DNA of 12,982 nt from Desulfobacca acetoxidans. Its GTDB lineage: Bacteria > Desulfobacterota > Desulfobaccia > Desulfobaccales > 0-14-0-80-60-11. The DNA is taken from positions 1 through 12,982 of the forward strand of contig DZCR01000093.1 of the NCBI GenBank assembly GCA_022736495.1, read 5' to 3'. The notes below the pieces were generated by a model. It searched no databases. It saw nothing but the letters and a program-made list of their open reading frames with translations, and was not told the origin of the DNA. Shown here piece after piece: positions 1 through 6,572 of this stretch; positions within the stretch are counted from its first letter, which is position 1; each line of letters begins with the position of its first letter. Made by a program: the position numbers and the translations under genes.

Positions 1-995
1 GGCTGAAATACTGCCGAAAGTGAGCCCGGTGGACATGAGCAAGGTGGTATAGTTACTTTCCCTGAGCGGCATCTTAAAGCCCCGGCATAACGGCCAAACC
101 CCGATGATTTTGGCGAGGAGCTTAACTCCCAGCAGGACAGCGATCAGAACGACCCCGGCGATCAAGGCTGGTATAGAGATCAGGGCTCCGGCCTTGATAA
201 AGAAAAACGGCGTCAACAGGGTGAACGTGATGGTGCGCATGCGCCGCATCAGGACTTTGTCCTGCACGAAGACGCCGGCGACCACCAACCCGAAGAGATA
301 AGCCGGCAACACCGCTTCACTGTTGGCCGTGACCGCCAAGGCGCCCAGAAAGCAGAGCACCAAAAAGATGAACTTGACTTCCGGTTCGCTGACCCGGCCG
401 CCCCATTTGGTGAACATCCAGCGGCTGAGGCGCGGCAGTATCCAGAGGGCCAGGCAGGTAACTACGACAAACACGAGCATCCAGCGGTTGAAATTGGCAA
501 ACAGCACTCCCAAGGCCAGCACCGTGCCCAGGTCGGTGACGAAACAGGCGGCCAGGATGAGCTTGCCGATGTCGGTTTCATTGAGTCCGGTCTCCACCAT
601 GACGGCATAGACCACGGCCACCGAGGTGGTGGACAGAGCGATGCCGGCGATCTGGGCGGCTTGCCAGTCCCAGCCGGTGACGTAGTGCGTAAAGGCCCAG
701 GCTCCCAAGAAGGGAAATAAAAATGAGATGAAGCCGATCACCAGGCTGGGCTTGAGATGCTTCTTGAAGGAAGCCGGGTCGATTTCGGCCCCGGCCAGGA
801 AGGTCAGCATCATGGAGCCGAAGGCGGCCAGGACGTCGATCCAGGGGGCTGCATGGAAACCCAAAAAATTTCCCGCCAGCACCCCCAAGAAAAGATTTCC
901 ACGAGGGCTACCGAGATGCCGGTGCGGATGGAAACGAGGCTGGCTAATAACGCTACGCCAAGCCAACTGGCCGCGGTAAACCAAACCTGTTCCAC
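1..995 (-). CDS. Cation:proton antiporter, CPA2 type; partial at left edge and frameshifted near base 890
   Basis: Integral-membrane monovalent cation/H+ exchanger, last visible gene of the fluoride-riboswitch operon. It begins with GTG at 995 (MEQVWFTAASW), preceded by GGAAGGGAG, 19 nt after the EamA stop. The first ~36 residues read in one frame (ending VALVEIF). From about base 890 the coding sense continues in another frame: GVLAGNFLGF, then FLAGAEIDP and successive hydrophobic helices, including ALSTTSVAVVYAVM and TPFFFIKAG. That frame stays open to base 1, so about 330 residues are visible of a family that usually has 380-420. FLAGAEID and TPFFFIKAG are typical of the Na+/H+ exchanger (CPA2/KefB-like) fold. 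Cation antiporters are known members of fluoride-riboswitch regulons. The frameshift (one base missing or two extra in a short T/G run) could be a sequencing error or a recent mutation, because the rest shows no decay. The C-terminus lies outside the window. Confidence 0.8.
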
Positions 996-1014
996 GGTTA
1001 TCTCCCTTCCATAT

Positions 1015-1449
1015 TCACCGTTTCAGAGCCAGGATGATGACGCCTGCTCCCACCAGGAAAATGCCAAACCACTCCCGGGCGACCGGGCGTTCACCGAGGA
1101 ACAGGACCGCAAAGAGCGCCACGAGCACAAGGCTCAACTTGTCGACGGGCGCGACCTTCGAGGCTTCGCCCACTTTCAAAGCCCGGAAGTAGCAGACCCA
1201 GGAGGCCCCGGTGGCCAAACCGGACAACACCAGAAAAATCCAGCTCTTGGGGCGAAGTTCAAAAGGGTTGCGGTATTTGCCGGTGAAGTAGACGAAGCCT
1301 GCGAGCACGATGAGGATCACGACGGTGCGAATAAGCGTGGCGAGATCTGAATCGACGCCCTCCAGGCCGATCTTGGCAAAAATCGCCGTAAGGGCCGCAA
1401 AGACCGCCGACAATAAGGCCCAGGCCAGCCAATTGGATGCCGCACTCAT
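1015..1449 (-). CDS. Half-size EamA/DMT family permease (single EamA domain)
   Basis: A 144-aa protein with five predicted membrane segments (about residues 8-28, 37-55, 70-90, 97-117, 122-142). The end of the domain carries the EamA signature: APVDKLSLVLVALFAVLFLGERP, visible in two adjoining parts (residues around 98-120). Full-length drug/metabolite transporters have two such domains, and this has one. By analogy with small DMT proteins it probably works as an antiparallel or homo-dimer. Substrate cannot be read from sequence. I chose ATG at 1449 over an upstream in-frame start at 1542 because the extra 31 residues are Pro/Arg/Cys-rich, lie inside the upstream gene and lack family resemblance. 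The start is 7 nt after the DUF190-CBS stop and the ribosome site is weak, which suggests translational coupling. It sits third in the crcB operon, so an ion- or metabolite-export role under fluoride stress is inferred. Confidence 0.85.
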   Translation of the reverse strand: MSAASNWLAWALLSAVFAALTAIFAKIGLEGVDSDLATLIRTVVILIVLAGFVYFTGKYRNPFELRPKSWIFLVLSGLATGASWVCYFRALKVGEASKVAPVDKLSLVLVALFAVLFLGERPVAREWFGIFLVGAGVIILALKR

Positions 1450-1456
1450 AGATGTT

Positions 1457-2737
1457 TCACGCGCTTGTGGTTGAGGTGGAGGCAAATCCAGCTCGCAGCA
1501 GGGCATCCCGGCTAACCATGCCCTTAAATTTGCCCTGTGCATCGACCACCGGCAAGCGTTTGATCGCCTTGTCGAGCATCAGCCGGATGGCTTCATTTAT
1601 CGGGGAATCTTCGGCAACCGTAATGATGTTAGTGTTCATAACCTCCCCCGCAGTTTTACCGCTCAGGTCTTCCCGAAGTTGGGTGGGCTCGGCAGAGGAA
1701 AACTTGCTCATAAAGTAATCCCAGATGCCAGGATGACGGTCGGAAAAAGCCGCCAGGAGGTCCCGATCCGAGATCAACCCCAGGAACAATCCGTGTCGGT
1801 CCACCACGCAAACTCGCTGAATGTCGTTGCAGTCGATGTGGCGAATCACATCGGCGACCGGGGTGTCAGGGGAAACCGTCGCGGTATCCCGGCGCATGAT
1901 GTCGGAGACGAAGCGCAGGTGTACGGCAATCTCCTGCTTCTGGAAGGCTTGCCAATCAGGGCACTCCCGCAAAATGGTATGAAACACGTCCAGGCGAGAG
2001 AGGATGCCGACGAGCCTGCCGCTGGCATCCACGACCGGAAGACGCTTGACCTGTTTCTTCAGCATGAGATTTACGGCGTCTGCGACCAACTTATCCTGTT
2101 CAATGGTCACCGCCGGCTGAGTCATGACTTCTTGGGCCTGTCTCGGAGCGAGACCTTCAAGAATCGCGCTTACTTTTTCACGACCCGATTCAGCCAGCAA
2201 ACCGAGCCGCACCGGCATTCCGGCCTTGTAGATTAAATCCCCCTGCGAGATGACGCCCACCGGCCGGTTTTCGCCATTGACCACGGGAAGCCCGGTGAAC
2301 GTGGAGGAGAGCAGGAGGCGGGCCACTTCGGCCAGCGAGGTGTCCATGCTGACCTTTTTCGGAGCCGGGGTCATAATGTCTCGAACCCGGGTATCCTTGG
2401 GGATGAGAAGGCCATGGGTCTTATGGGAAATGACGTTCAAATCGTACATCGCCACAATGCCGTCTGAGACCATCTGCTCCGCCCTGGATAAAATCCTCTC
2501 GGACTCGACCGCCGGCGCGACAATAGTAATCCGTATGGGCATATTGTAGGAGAGAACCTCAAGCCTGCCGGTGGCGATCTCCCCGCTTTCGTAAGCGCCC
2601 GCTATCCCTCGGGTCACCATACAACGCGCCGCGATCTTCAAGTCATGCACAGACTGGACGATGGCGTCGTGGACGGGGCTCCCTTGCCAACGAACTTCTT
2701 CACTGGTGAAAATCTCGATGATTTTATACTGTTGCAT
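1457..2737 (-). CDS. DUF190 domain protein fused to four CBS domains
   Basis: A 426-aa predicted cytosolic protein. Residues 1-105 match the DUF190 (COG1993) type, a small ferredoxin-like fold domain often encoded beside crcB. Four CBS motifs follow at about 118-170, 202-254, 277-329 and 363-415, each with the D/E-(I/V)-M start, the RLPVVD-type core and the G(V/I)(I/V)S-x-x-D end. CBS pairs usually bind adenine nucleotides and gate a partner protein, so this looks like a regulator of a transporter, plausibly CrcB or the antiporter in the same operon. The start ATG at 2737 (MQQYKIIEIF) is the natural DUF190 start and follows AAGGTGG. The open frame extends to 2998, but that stretch overlaps crcB and looks non-coding. 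The gene lies 14 nt after crcB. DUF190 alone is about 105 aa; fusion to four CBS domains is a larger architecture. Confidence 0.9.
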   Translation of the reverse strand: MQQYKIIEIFTSEEVRWQGSPVHDAIVQSVHDLKIAARCMVTRGIAGAYESGEIATGRLEVLSYNMPIRITIVAPAVESERILSRAEQMVSDGIVAMYDLNVISHKTHGLLIPKDTRVRDIMTPAPKKVSMDTSLAEVARLLLSSTFTGLPVVNGENRPVGVISQGDLIYKAGMPVRLGLLAESGREKVSAILEGLAPRQAQEVMTQPAVTIEQDKLVADAVNLMLKKQVKRLPVVDASGRLVGILSRLDVFHTILRECPDWQAFQKQEIAVHLRFVSDIMRRDTATVSPDTPVADVIRHIDCNDIQRVCVVDRHGLFLGLISDRDLLAAFSDRHPGIWDYFMSKFSSAEPTQLREDLSGKTAGEVMNTNIITVAEDSPINEAIRLMLDKAIKRLPVVDAQGKFKGMVSRDALLRAGFASTSTTSA

Positions 2738-2751
2738 ATTTGGCCCCCACC

Positions 2752-3126
2752 TTACCGTAAGCGGCCCACCAGCATGCCCAAGAACACCAAGGCTGCACCC
2801 ATAACGTTGTTGGATAGAAAGTTGGCCACCGTGACCAGGTGGGTGCCCTCCCGCATGGAATTCACCGTCTCCAGGCCAAAGGTGGAAAAAGTAGTCAGGG
2901 ATCCCAGAAAACCCGTCATAAAAAACAGGCGAATCGAGGGATTCATGATGTTGAGGCCCCGTTCGGCCCAAGCAAACGCCAGGCCGATGAGAAAGCACCC
3001 CGAGAGGTTAACGGTGAGGGTGCCCCAGGGGAATCTGGTGCCAAAAAGTTTTGCGGCCCACAATGACACGGCATAGCGGGACAGCGCCCCGATACTGCCG
3101 CCAGCCATCACCAAAAGTATCTTCAT
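2752..3126 (-). CDS. crcB: Fluoride ion channel CrcB/FluC
   Basis: A 124-aa, four-helix inner-membrane fluoride channel of normal family length. Fluc proteins act as dual-topology dimers that let F- leak out of the cell. Visible family motifs: GGSIGALSRY at residues 9-18, GTLTVNLSG at 35-43 (with the conserved Asn40), and GFLGSLTTFSTF at 72-83, carrying the Phe residues (F80, F83) of the fluoride 'Phe box' and the TTFSTF break of helix 3. The start ATG at 3126 follows GGAACGAAGG. An in-frame ATG at 3231 would add 35 basic residues before the first helix, which is not usual. It is the first gene downstream of the minus-strand fluoride riboswitch, with about 165 nt of leader between the riboswitch terminator and the start codon. 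Confidence 0.97.
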   Translation of the reverse strand: MKILLVMAGGSIGALSRYAVSLWAAKLFGTRFPWGTLTVNLSGCFLIGLAFAWAERGLNIMNPSIRLFFMTGFLGSLTTFSTFGLETVNSMREGTHLVTVANFLSNNVMGAALVFLGMLVGRLR

Positions 3127-3291
3127 AATCCAGCCTTCGTTCCTTATCAGCCGCCGAAGCCAGTTAAAACTGAGGAGTTTCCACATTTTTTGCGACAGAT
3201 TACCTGTGCGTCTCCGCAGCTTCAAAGGCATCGACCTGGCCTATATTCCCATGAAACTCAGATTAGGGGGACATTTGCAGGACCTGCCGGC

Positions 3292-3331
3292 AAAAAAAAA
3301 ACTTCTACCGGAGTTTTTGCCCAGTAGAAGT
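3292..3331 (-). terminator. Riboswitch-controlled intrinsic terminator upstream of crcB
   Basis: On the minus strand an 8-bp stem (ACTTCTAC at 3331-3324 pairing with GTAGAAGT at 3308-3301) has a 15-nt loop and is followed by a run of 10 T (plus-strand A-run 3292-3301). The 5' arm is the same segment that provides the aptamer's pseudoknot strand (GACTTC), so aptamer and terminator are mutually exclusive. Fluoride binding should favour read-through into crcB. Confidence 0.88.
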
Positions 3332-3384
3332 CATCAGCCTCAAGCCCCCAGGGCCCAGACGGTTTGTGGTGGACTTCATCACCT
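3321..3384 (-). promoter_or_regulatory. Fluoride riboswitch (crcB motif RNA) controlling the crcB operon
   Basis: Reading the minus strand from 3383: hairpin GGTG-ATGAAGTC-CACC, linker ending AAACC, a variable stem (GTCT/AGGC plus GCCC/GGGC), then CTGATGACTTCTACTG. The loop strand GAAGTC can pair with the distal GACTTC to form the pseudoknot of the fluoride aptamer. This follows, element for element, the known Thermotoga petrophila aptamer (GGCGATGAGGCCCGCC ... CTGATGGCCTCTACTG), with covariation in both the hairpin and the pseudoknot. Position agrees: it sits directly at the predicted transcription start, ahead of a terminator and crcB. Confidence 0.93.
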
Positions 3385-3389
3385 TTTAA

Positions 3390-3419
3390 AATATAGCATC
3401 ACCAACCCGCTATCTTCAA
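3390..3419 (-). promoter_or_regulatory. Sigma70-type promoter for the crcB operon
   Basis: On the minus strand, TTGAAG (3419-3414) and TATATT (3395-3390) are separated by 18 nt. The predicted start point, about base 3383-3384, falls at the first base of the riboswitch hairpin, so the aptamer is nearly at the 5' end of the transcript. Confidence 0.65.
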
Positions 3420-3471
3420 TAGTTTTATGTGGGCGCACCGAATTATTTGCGGCAATTTGACCAGGGAGATA

Positions 3472-3500
3472 TTGACATACGGTAATCAGGTTCTTAATTA
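3472..3500 (+). promoter_or_regulatory. Sigma70-type promoter for the GTPase-enolase operon
   Basis: A perfect -35 TTGACA at 3472-3477, a 17-nt spacer and an AT-rich -10 (TAATTA at 3495-3500, with TTATAA overlapping at 3498-3503). The predicted start around 3507 is a few bases before the plus-strand aptamer at 3513. About 50 bp separate it from the divergent crcB promoter. Confidence 0.7.
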
Positions 3501-3511
3501 TAAAAAACATG

Positions 3512-3568
3512 AGGCGATGAAGTCCGCCGAAACCGCTTATCGCTTATCGATGAGATGATGACTTCTGA
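3512..3568 (+). promoter_or_regulatory. Second fluoride riboswitch, controlling the GTPase-enolase operon
   Basis: Hairpin GGCG (3513-3516), loop ATGAAGTC (3517-3524), CGCC (3525-3528); linker GAAACC; variable stem CTTATCG (3536-3542) / CGATGAG (3548-3554); then ATGATGACTTCTG. Loop strand GAAGTC (3519-3524) pairs with GACTTC (3560-3565) as the pseudoknot. The conserved positions match the crcB-motif fluoride aptamer and the other copy here, while the hairpin stem (GGCG/CGCC against GGTG/CACC) and the variable stem differ, which supports RNA structure. It lies just downstream of a good promoter and overlaps a terminator. Confidence 0.92.
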
Positions 3569-3593
3569 CCATTTATGGGCAGAAGTTTTTTTT
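3561..3593 (+). terminator. Riboswitch-controlled intrinsic terminator before the GTPase gene
   Basis: Stem ACTTCTG (3561-3567) / CAGAAGT (3580-3586), a 12-nt loop, then eight T (3586-3593). Its 5' arm overlaps the aptamer pseudoknot strand, so fluoride-bound aptamer and terminator cannot form together; an ON switch is expected. An in-frame ATG at 3575 lies in the loop and has no ribosome site. Confidence 0.88.
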
Positions 3594-3613
3594 ATCCAAA
3601 TGAAGGGAACGGG

Positions 3614-5365
3614 ATGACCACCTATCGACAATTTCAAGAAGCTCTGGTGACTCAGTTAGTTCAAATGACCCAATTTCCGGAACTGAGAGGCTCAAATATT
3701 GCCCAGACCATCGACAAGCTGAGGGAGAACCGTTTTAATTTGGTGATTCTGGGGGCCTTCAAGCGGGGCAAAAGCACTCTGATCAATGCCCTCCTGGGTG
3801 AGCCCATTTTGCCCACCGCCATCGTCCCCCTGACCTCGGTGGTCACCGTCTTGGGTTACGGGGAGCACCTGAATATCGAGGTCCTGTTTCAAAATGGGGA
3901 GCGGCGAACCATCTCCCAGCCGGAGTTGGTGGATTATATTACCGAGAAAGGCAATCCGCTCAATCAGAAGAGGGTCAGGGAAGTCGATATTGCCTATCCC
4001 TCGGACTATTTGAAGGATGGGGTCCGGGTTATTGACACTCCGGGGGTGGGCTCGGTTTATAGCCACAATACCGAAGTGGCCTATCATTATCTGCCCCAGG
4101 TGGATGCGGCTATTTTTGTAGTCACCGTGGACCCGCCGCTGTCCGCGGCGGAGCAGGAGTTTTTAAAAGACATCCGGGAATATGTCCACAAGCTTTTTCT
4201 CGTCCTGAACAAAATTGACTATGTTGAGGCCGCCGACCGCCAGGAGGCCTTGGAATTTACCACCCAGGTGTTACAGGACAACCTGGCGACCCAACACGTG
4301 AAAATCTTCCCCATTTCGGCCAAATTGGCCTTGGACGCCAAATCCAACGGGCATCCCGAAAACCTGGCCGCGAGCCAGCTGCCGGAATTTGAACACCACC
4401 TGAAGCAATTTCTCTATAAGGAAAAAGGGCGGGTGCTGCTGATTTCCTGCATCAGCGGGGCGCTGAAGAGCATCACCGATTCGACCCTGGCCCTCAAGGT
4501 GGAACGTCAGGCCAGCGCCATGCCCCTGCAGGAATTGGAGGCCAAGATCGCCAGCTTCAACCAGGAGCTGCAGGGCCTGGAAAAAGAACGGGAACTGTCT
4601 CTGCTGCTGCTGGACGGCCGCATCAAAAGCGTGATCGCCGAAGTGGAGGAGGATCTCGGCGTCTTTAAGCAAGAGACCATCATCAAACTGCGCCGCAAGA
4701 TGGAAGAGGCCTTCCACCAACAGAGCGGGGCTGCCGGAGATTTACGCAAGGAAACGGAAGAAATCTTGTTTGGGGCGTTGCGGGAAGTTTTCACCACCTG
4801 GAGGCGGCAGGAGATCGAGAAACTTTCCCAAAAATTAGCCGACACCCACCAGGATTTCGCCATCCGCATCAATGCCATCCTGGAGCGTCTGACCCAGTTG
4901 ACTGCCCGCATCTTCGACTTTTCGCTCCGAGGCTTTGCCGCGGAGGAAGCCTTTCCGGATTTGCGCCAATTCTGGTTCAGGTTCAGGGAAGAACCGGTGG
5001 GGCTGGAAATCCTGCAGATGACGGTGACCTCTATTCTCCCCCGGGCCTTGACCAAAGGTTTGCTGCTCAAAAAGCTCCTGGAAAATGTCACCGAATTGGT
5101 GGATAAGCATTGTGGCCGCATGCGCTATGATTTTAATCAGCGGCTGCAAGAAATTGCCCGGGACTTCCGCCAGACCTGGATTTCCAAGATCGACGACACC
5201 ACTCAGAGCATTCGCCAGGCCCTGGATCGGTCCTTGACTCAAAAACAGACCAGCGCCCAGGACACTGCCGCCAGAATGGGGCAGCTTGATCAGAGATTGA
5301 CGGAAATCCTGCAAGCCGAGGCGCGCTTATTGGAGCTTAAGCAACAGATTGAAGCAACCTTGTAA
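3614..5365 (+). CDS. Dynamin-like large GTPase, first gene of a fluoride-riboswitch operon
   Basis: A 583-aa protein with an N-terminal GTPase domain and a long helical C-terminal half. GTP-binding motifs: G1 GAFKRGKS at residues 47-54, a Thr-rich switch region near 68-74 (PTAIVPLTS), G3 DTPG at 141-144, G4 NKID at 199-202, and a G5-like SAK at 235-237. Residues about 240-583 are rich in Glu/Lys/Gln/Leu heptad-like stretches, expected to form the stalk of bacterial dynamin-like proteins. A hydrophobic patch (around ILPRALTKGLLLKKLL, residues about 475-490) may be a membrane-contact paddle. Such proteins bind, tubulate or fuse membranes, usually at the inner membrane. I chose ATG at 3614 because GAAGGGAACGGG precedes it and the N-terminus MTTYRQF suits the family; the in-frame ATG at 3575 lies in the terminator loop. 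No DNA-repair or toxin domain is seen. A role in fluoride tolerance is inferred only from the riboswitch and its neighbours. Confidence 0.9.
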   Translation: MTTYRQFQEALVTQLVQMTQFPELRGSNIAQTIDKLRENRFNLVILGAFKRGKSTLINALLGEPILPTAIVPLTSVVTVLGYGEHLNIEVLFQNGERRTISQPELVDYITEKGNPLNQKRVREVDIAYPSDYLKDGVRVIDTPGVGSVYSHNTEVAYHYLPQVDAAIFVVTVDPPLSAAEQEFLKDIREYVHKLFLVLNKIDYVEAADRQEALEFTTQVLQDNLATQHVKIFPISAKLALDAKSNGHPENLAASQLPEFEHHLKQFLYKEKGRVLLISCISGALKSITDSTLALKVERQASAMPLQELEAKIASFNQELQGLEKERELSLLLLDGRIKSVIAEVEEDLGVFKQETIIKLRRKMEEAFHQQSGAAGDLRKETEEILFGALREVFTTWRRQEIEKLSQKLADTHQDFAIRINAILERLTQLTARIFDFSLRGFAAEEAFPDLRQFWFRFREEPVGLEILQMTVTSILPRALTKGLLLKKLLENVTELVDKHCGRMRYDFNQRLQEIARDFRQTWISKIDDTTQSIRQALDRSLTQKQTSAQDTAARMGQLDQRLTEILQAEARLLELKQQIEATL

Positions 5366-5404
5366 TGCCCGCGGCGCCGCACTTGACGTGGGCCAGGTTA
5401 CTTT

Positions 5405-5417
5405 GGAATTAAATTCC
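5405..5417. repeat. Short inverted repeat between GTPase and 95-aa gene
   Basis: GGAATT, one base, AATTCC: 6-bp arms just upstream of the 95-aa gene's ribosome site. A TTGACG at 5383-5388 lies 17 nt upstream, but no convincing -10 follows. It could be a weak internal promoter or operator, or chance. Confidence 0.3.
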
Positions 5418-5439
5418 CATTGATCCGGAGGAGGTCACC

Positions 5440-5727
5440 ATGCAAGAGTACGAACAGATCGTCAAAGAAAAGGGCTTGCCCAACGTGGGGCAGACGGTGC
5501 GCAACAAGACTTATGGCACCCTGTGGCGGGTTATGGAAAAGAAGGAAGTTTGGCATAACACGCTGCAAAACCCTGACACCGGAGCGGTGCAAATGATCCC
5601 GGCTATTTACCTGGTGTTCTGGAAGGTGCAGGAGGGTGAGCGGCCCGGCGTGGGCAAGATGATGGGTTTTGAATACACCCTCTATGATAATACCTTTGCC
5701 CTTCACTGGGATATTGTTAAGGATTAA
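5440..5727 (+). CDS. Unrecognised 95-aa protein in the fluoride operon
   Basis: I do not recognise this family. It is a soluble, mixed-charge protein with no signal peptide, no membrane segment and no cysteine. The middle (residues about 15-65: VGQTVRNKTYGTLWRVMEKK ... MIPAIYLVFWKV) is rich in Val/Tyr/Trp and short alternating strands, suggesting a small beta-rich fold. A second aromatic stretch ends the chain (FEYTLYDNTFALHWDIV). The gene is surely translated: a very strong ribosome site GGAGGAGGT sits 6-7 nt before the ATG. It lies 74 nt after the GTPase and 109 nt before the phosphatase gene, same strand. Its operon position suggests a role in fluoride response or as a partner of the GTPase; this is guilt by association. 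Confidence 0.75.
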   Translation: MQEYEQIVKEKGLPNVGQTVRNKTYGTLWRVMEKKEVWHNTLQNPDTGAVQMIPAIYLVFWKVQEGERPGVGKMMGFEYTLYDNTFALHWDIVKD

Positions 5728-5743
5728 AGCCCCACAACACGAC

Positions 5744-5782
5744 CCAGGCCCGGATTGAGGGATGCATCTTCTCCAGGCCTGG
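5744..5782 (+). terminator. Possible hairpin (weak terminator or processing site) inside the plus operon
   Basis: CCAGGCC (5744-5750) pairs with GGCCTGG (5776-5782) across a 25-nt loop and is followed by ATTTAATTT, which is not a clean T-run. It may give partial termination between the 95-aa gene and the mutase-like gene, or be an mRNA-stability element. Confidence 0.3.
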
Positions 5783-5836
5783 ATTTAATTTGAACTATCA
5801 GCAGATTGCGGGTACAGGAAATAAGGGAGAACGCAA

Positions 5837-6490
5837 ATGACCCGGATTATCTTAGCGCGACACGGCAACACCCCTTGGAACAAGGACAAAATCTTTCGGG
5901 GCTCCAAAGATATTCCCTTGGATGAGCAAGGCCGGGAAGAAGCAGCGGCGCTGGGTGAATGGTTGAAGGATGAGGTCATTCAGGCCGCCTACACTTCGCC
6001 GCTGTCCCGGTCCCGGGACACGGCGCAGGCTGTCGCGCGCCACCATAATCTGGAAGTGCAAGACCTGCCCGGCCTGGCCGATCTGAATTACGGAGACTGG
6101 GAGGGCGTAGCTTTAAAAGATGTTAAGGTTAAATATGGCGATCTCTATCGCCAGTGGGAGACTGCGCCTCATACCGTGCGTTTTCCCCATGGCGAAACCT
6201 TGGAAGAAATGCGCACCCGCGCTTTAGCCGCAGTAGACCAGGTGGTCCAACGCCATCTGGACCAGACGGCGTTGCTGGTGGCCCACCGGGCGGTGAACAA
6301 AGTTCTTATTGCCGCCTTGATCGGCTTGGACAATGCGCACTTCTGGCGTATCGCCCAGGACACCACCTGTTTTAACCGTTTTCACCTGATGGAAGCCCCT
6401 CAAGGAGGGAGCAAAATCTGGTATATCATCTCCATTAACGATACCGGCCACCTCAAGAAGATGAAACGCGGAGAATTTGTGGACTTTTAG
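5837..6490 (+). CDS. Histidine phosphatase superfamily protein (phosphoglycerate mutase-like)
   Basis: A 217-aa cytosolic enzyme of the histidine phosphatase (PGAM/GpmB-like, COG0406) type. The phosphoacceptor motif ARHGNT places His9 next to Arg8; SPLSRSR gives the second arginine, R58; the GLADLNYGDWEG segment (79-90) corresponds to the usual L-x-E-x-x-x-G-x-WEG, with Asp82 where the general acid is more often Glu; the second catalytic histidine is H150 in VAHRAVNK. The start ATG at 5837 follows AAGGGAG. Members are either phosphoglycerate mutases or phosphatases of small phosphoesters, and sequence alone does not decide. Placement two genes before enolase suggests 3-phosphoglycerate/2-phosphoglycerate chemistry, since both compounds would build up when fluoride blocks enolase. 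Confidence 0.88.
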   Translation: MTRIILARHGNTPWNKDKIFRGSKDIPLDEQGREEAAALGEWLKDEVIQAAYTSPLSRSRDTAQAVARHHNLEVQDLPGLADLNYGDWEGVALKDVKVKYGDLYRQWETAPHTVRFPHGETLEEMRTRALAAVDQVVQRHLDQTALLVAHRAVNKVLIAALIGLDNAHFWRIAQDTTCFNRFHLMEAPQGGSKIWYIISINDTGHLKKMKRGEFVDF

Positions 6491-6572
6491 CCCCACGCAG
6501 GGCAGACCTGTCGCTTCAGCTAAGAACCCCGTATGCCGATGAGCAGCGCCTTTGCCGGAGATGGGACGGGCC

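Noticed and set aside
1679..2236. Plus-strand 185-aa open frame opposite the CBS region
   Set aside because: Shadow frame; the minus strand has four clear CBS motifs.
2738..2998. N-terminal extension of the DUF190-CBS protein to 2998
   Set aside because: It overlaps crcB in another frame and its Gly/His/Pro-rich sequence looks like a shadow; DUF190 naturally begins at 2737.
3127..3231. 35-residue N-terminal extension of crcB from ATG 3231
   Set aside because: The family starts at the first helix, the ATG at 3126 has a better ribosome site and gives the usual 124 aa; the extension is basic and low in family resemblance.
3575..3613. Upstream in-frame start of the GTPase at 3575
   Set aside because: It lies in the loop of the riboswitch terminator without a ribosome site; ATG 3614 has GAAGGGAACGGG upstream.
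4271..5314. Minus-strand open frames opposite the GTPase
   Set aside because: They have no start signals or recognisable domains, and the sense-strand GTPase explains the openness.
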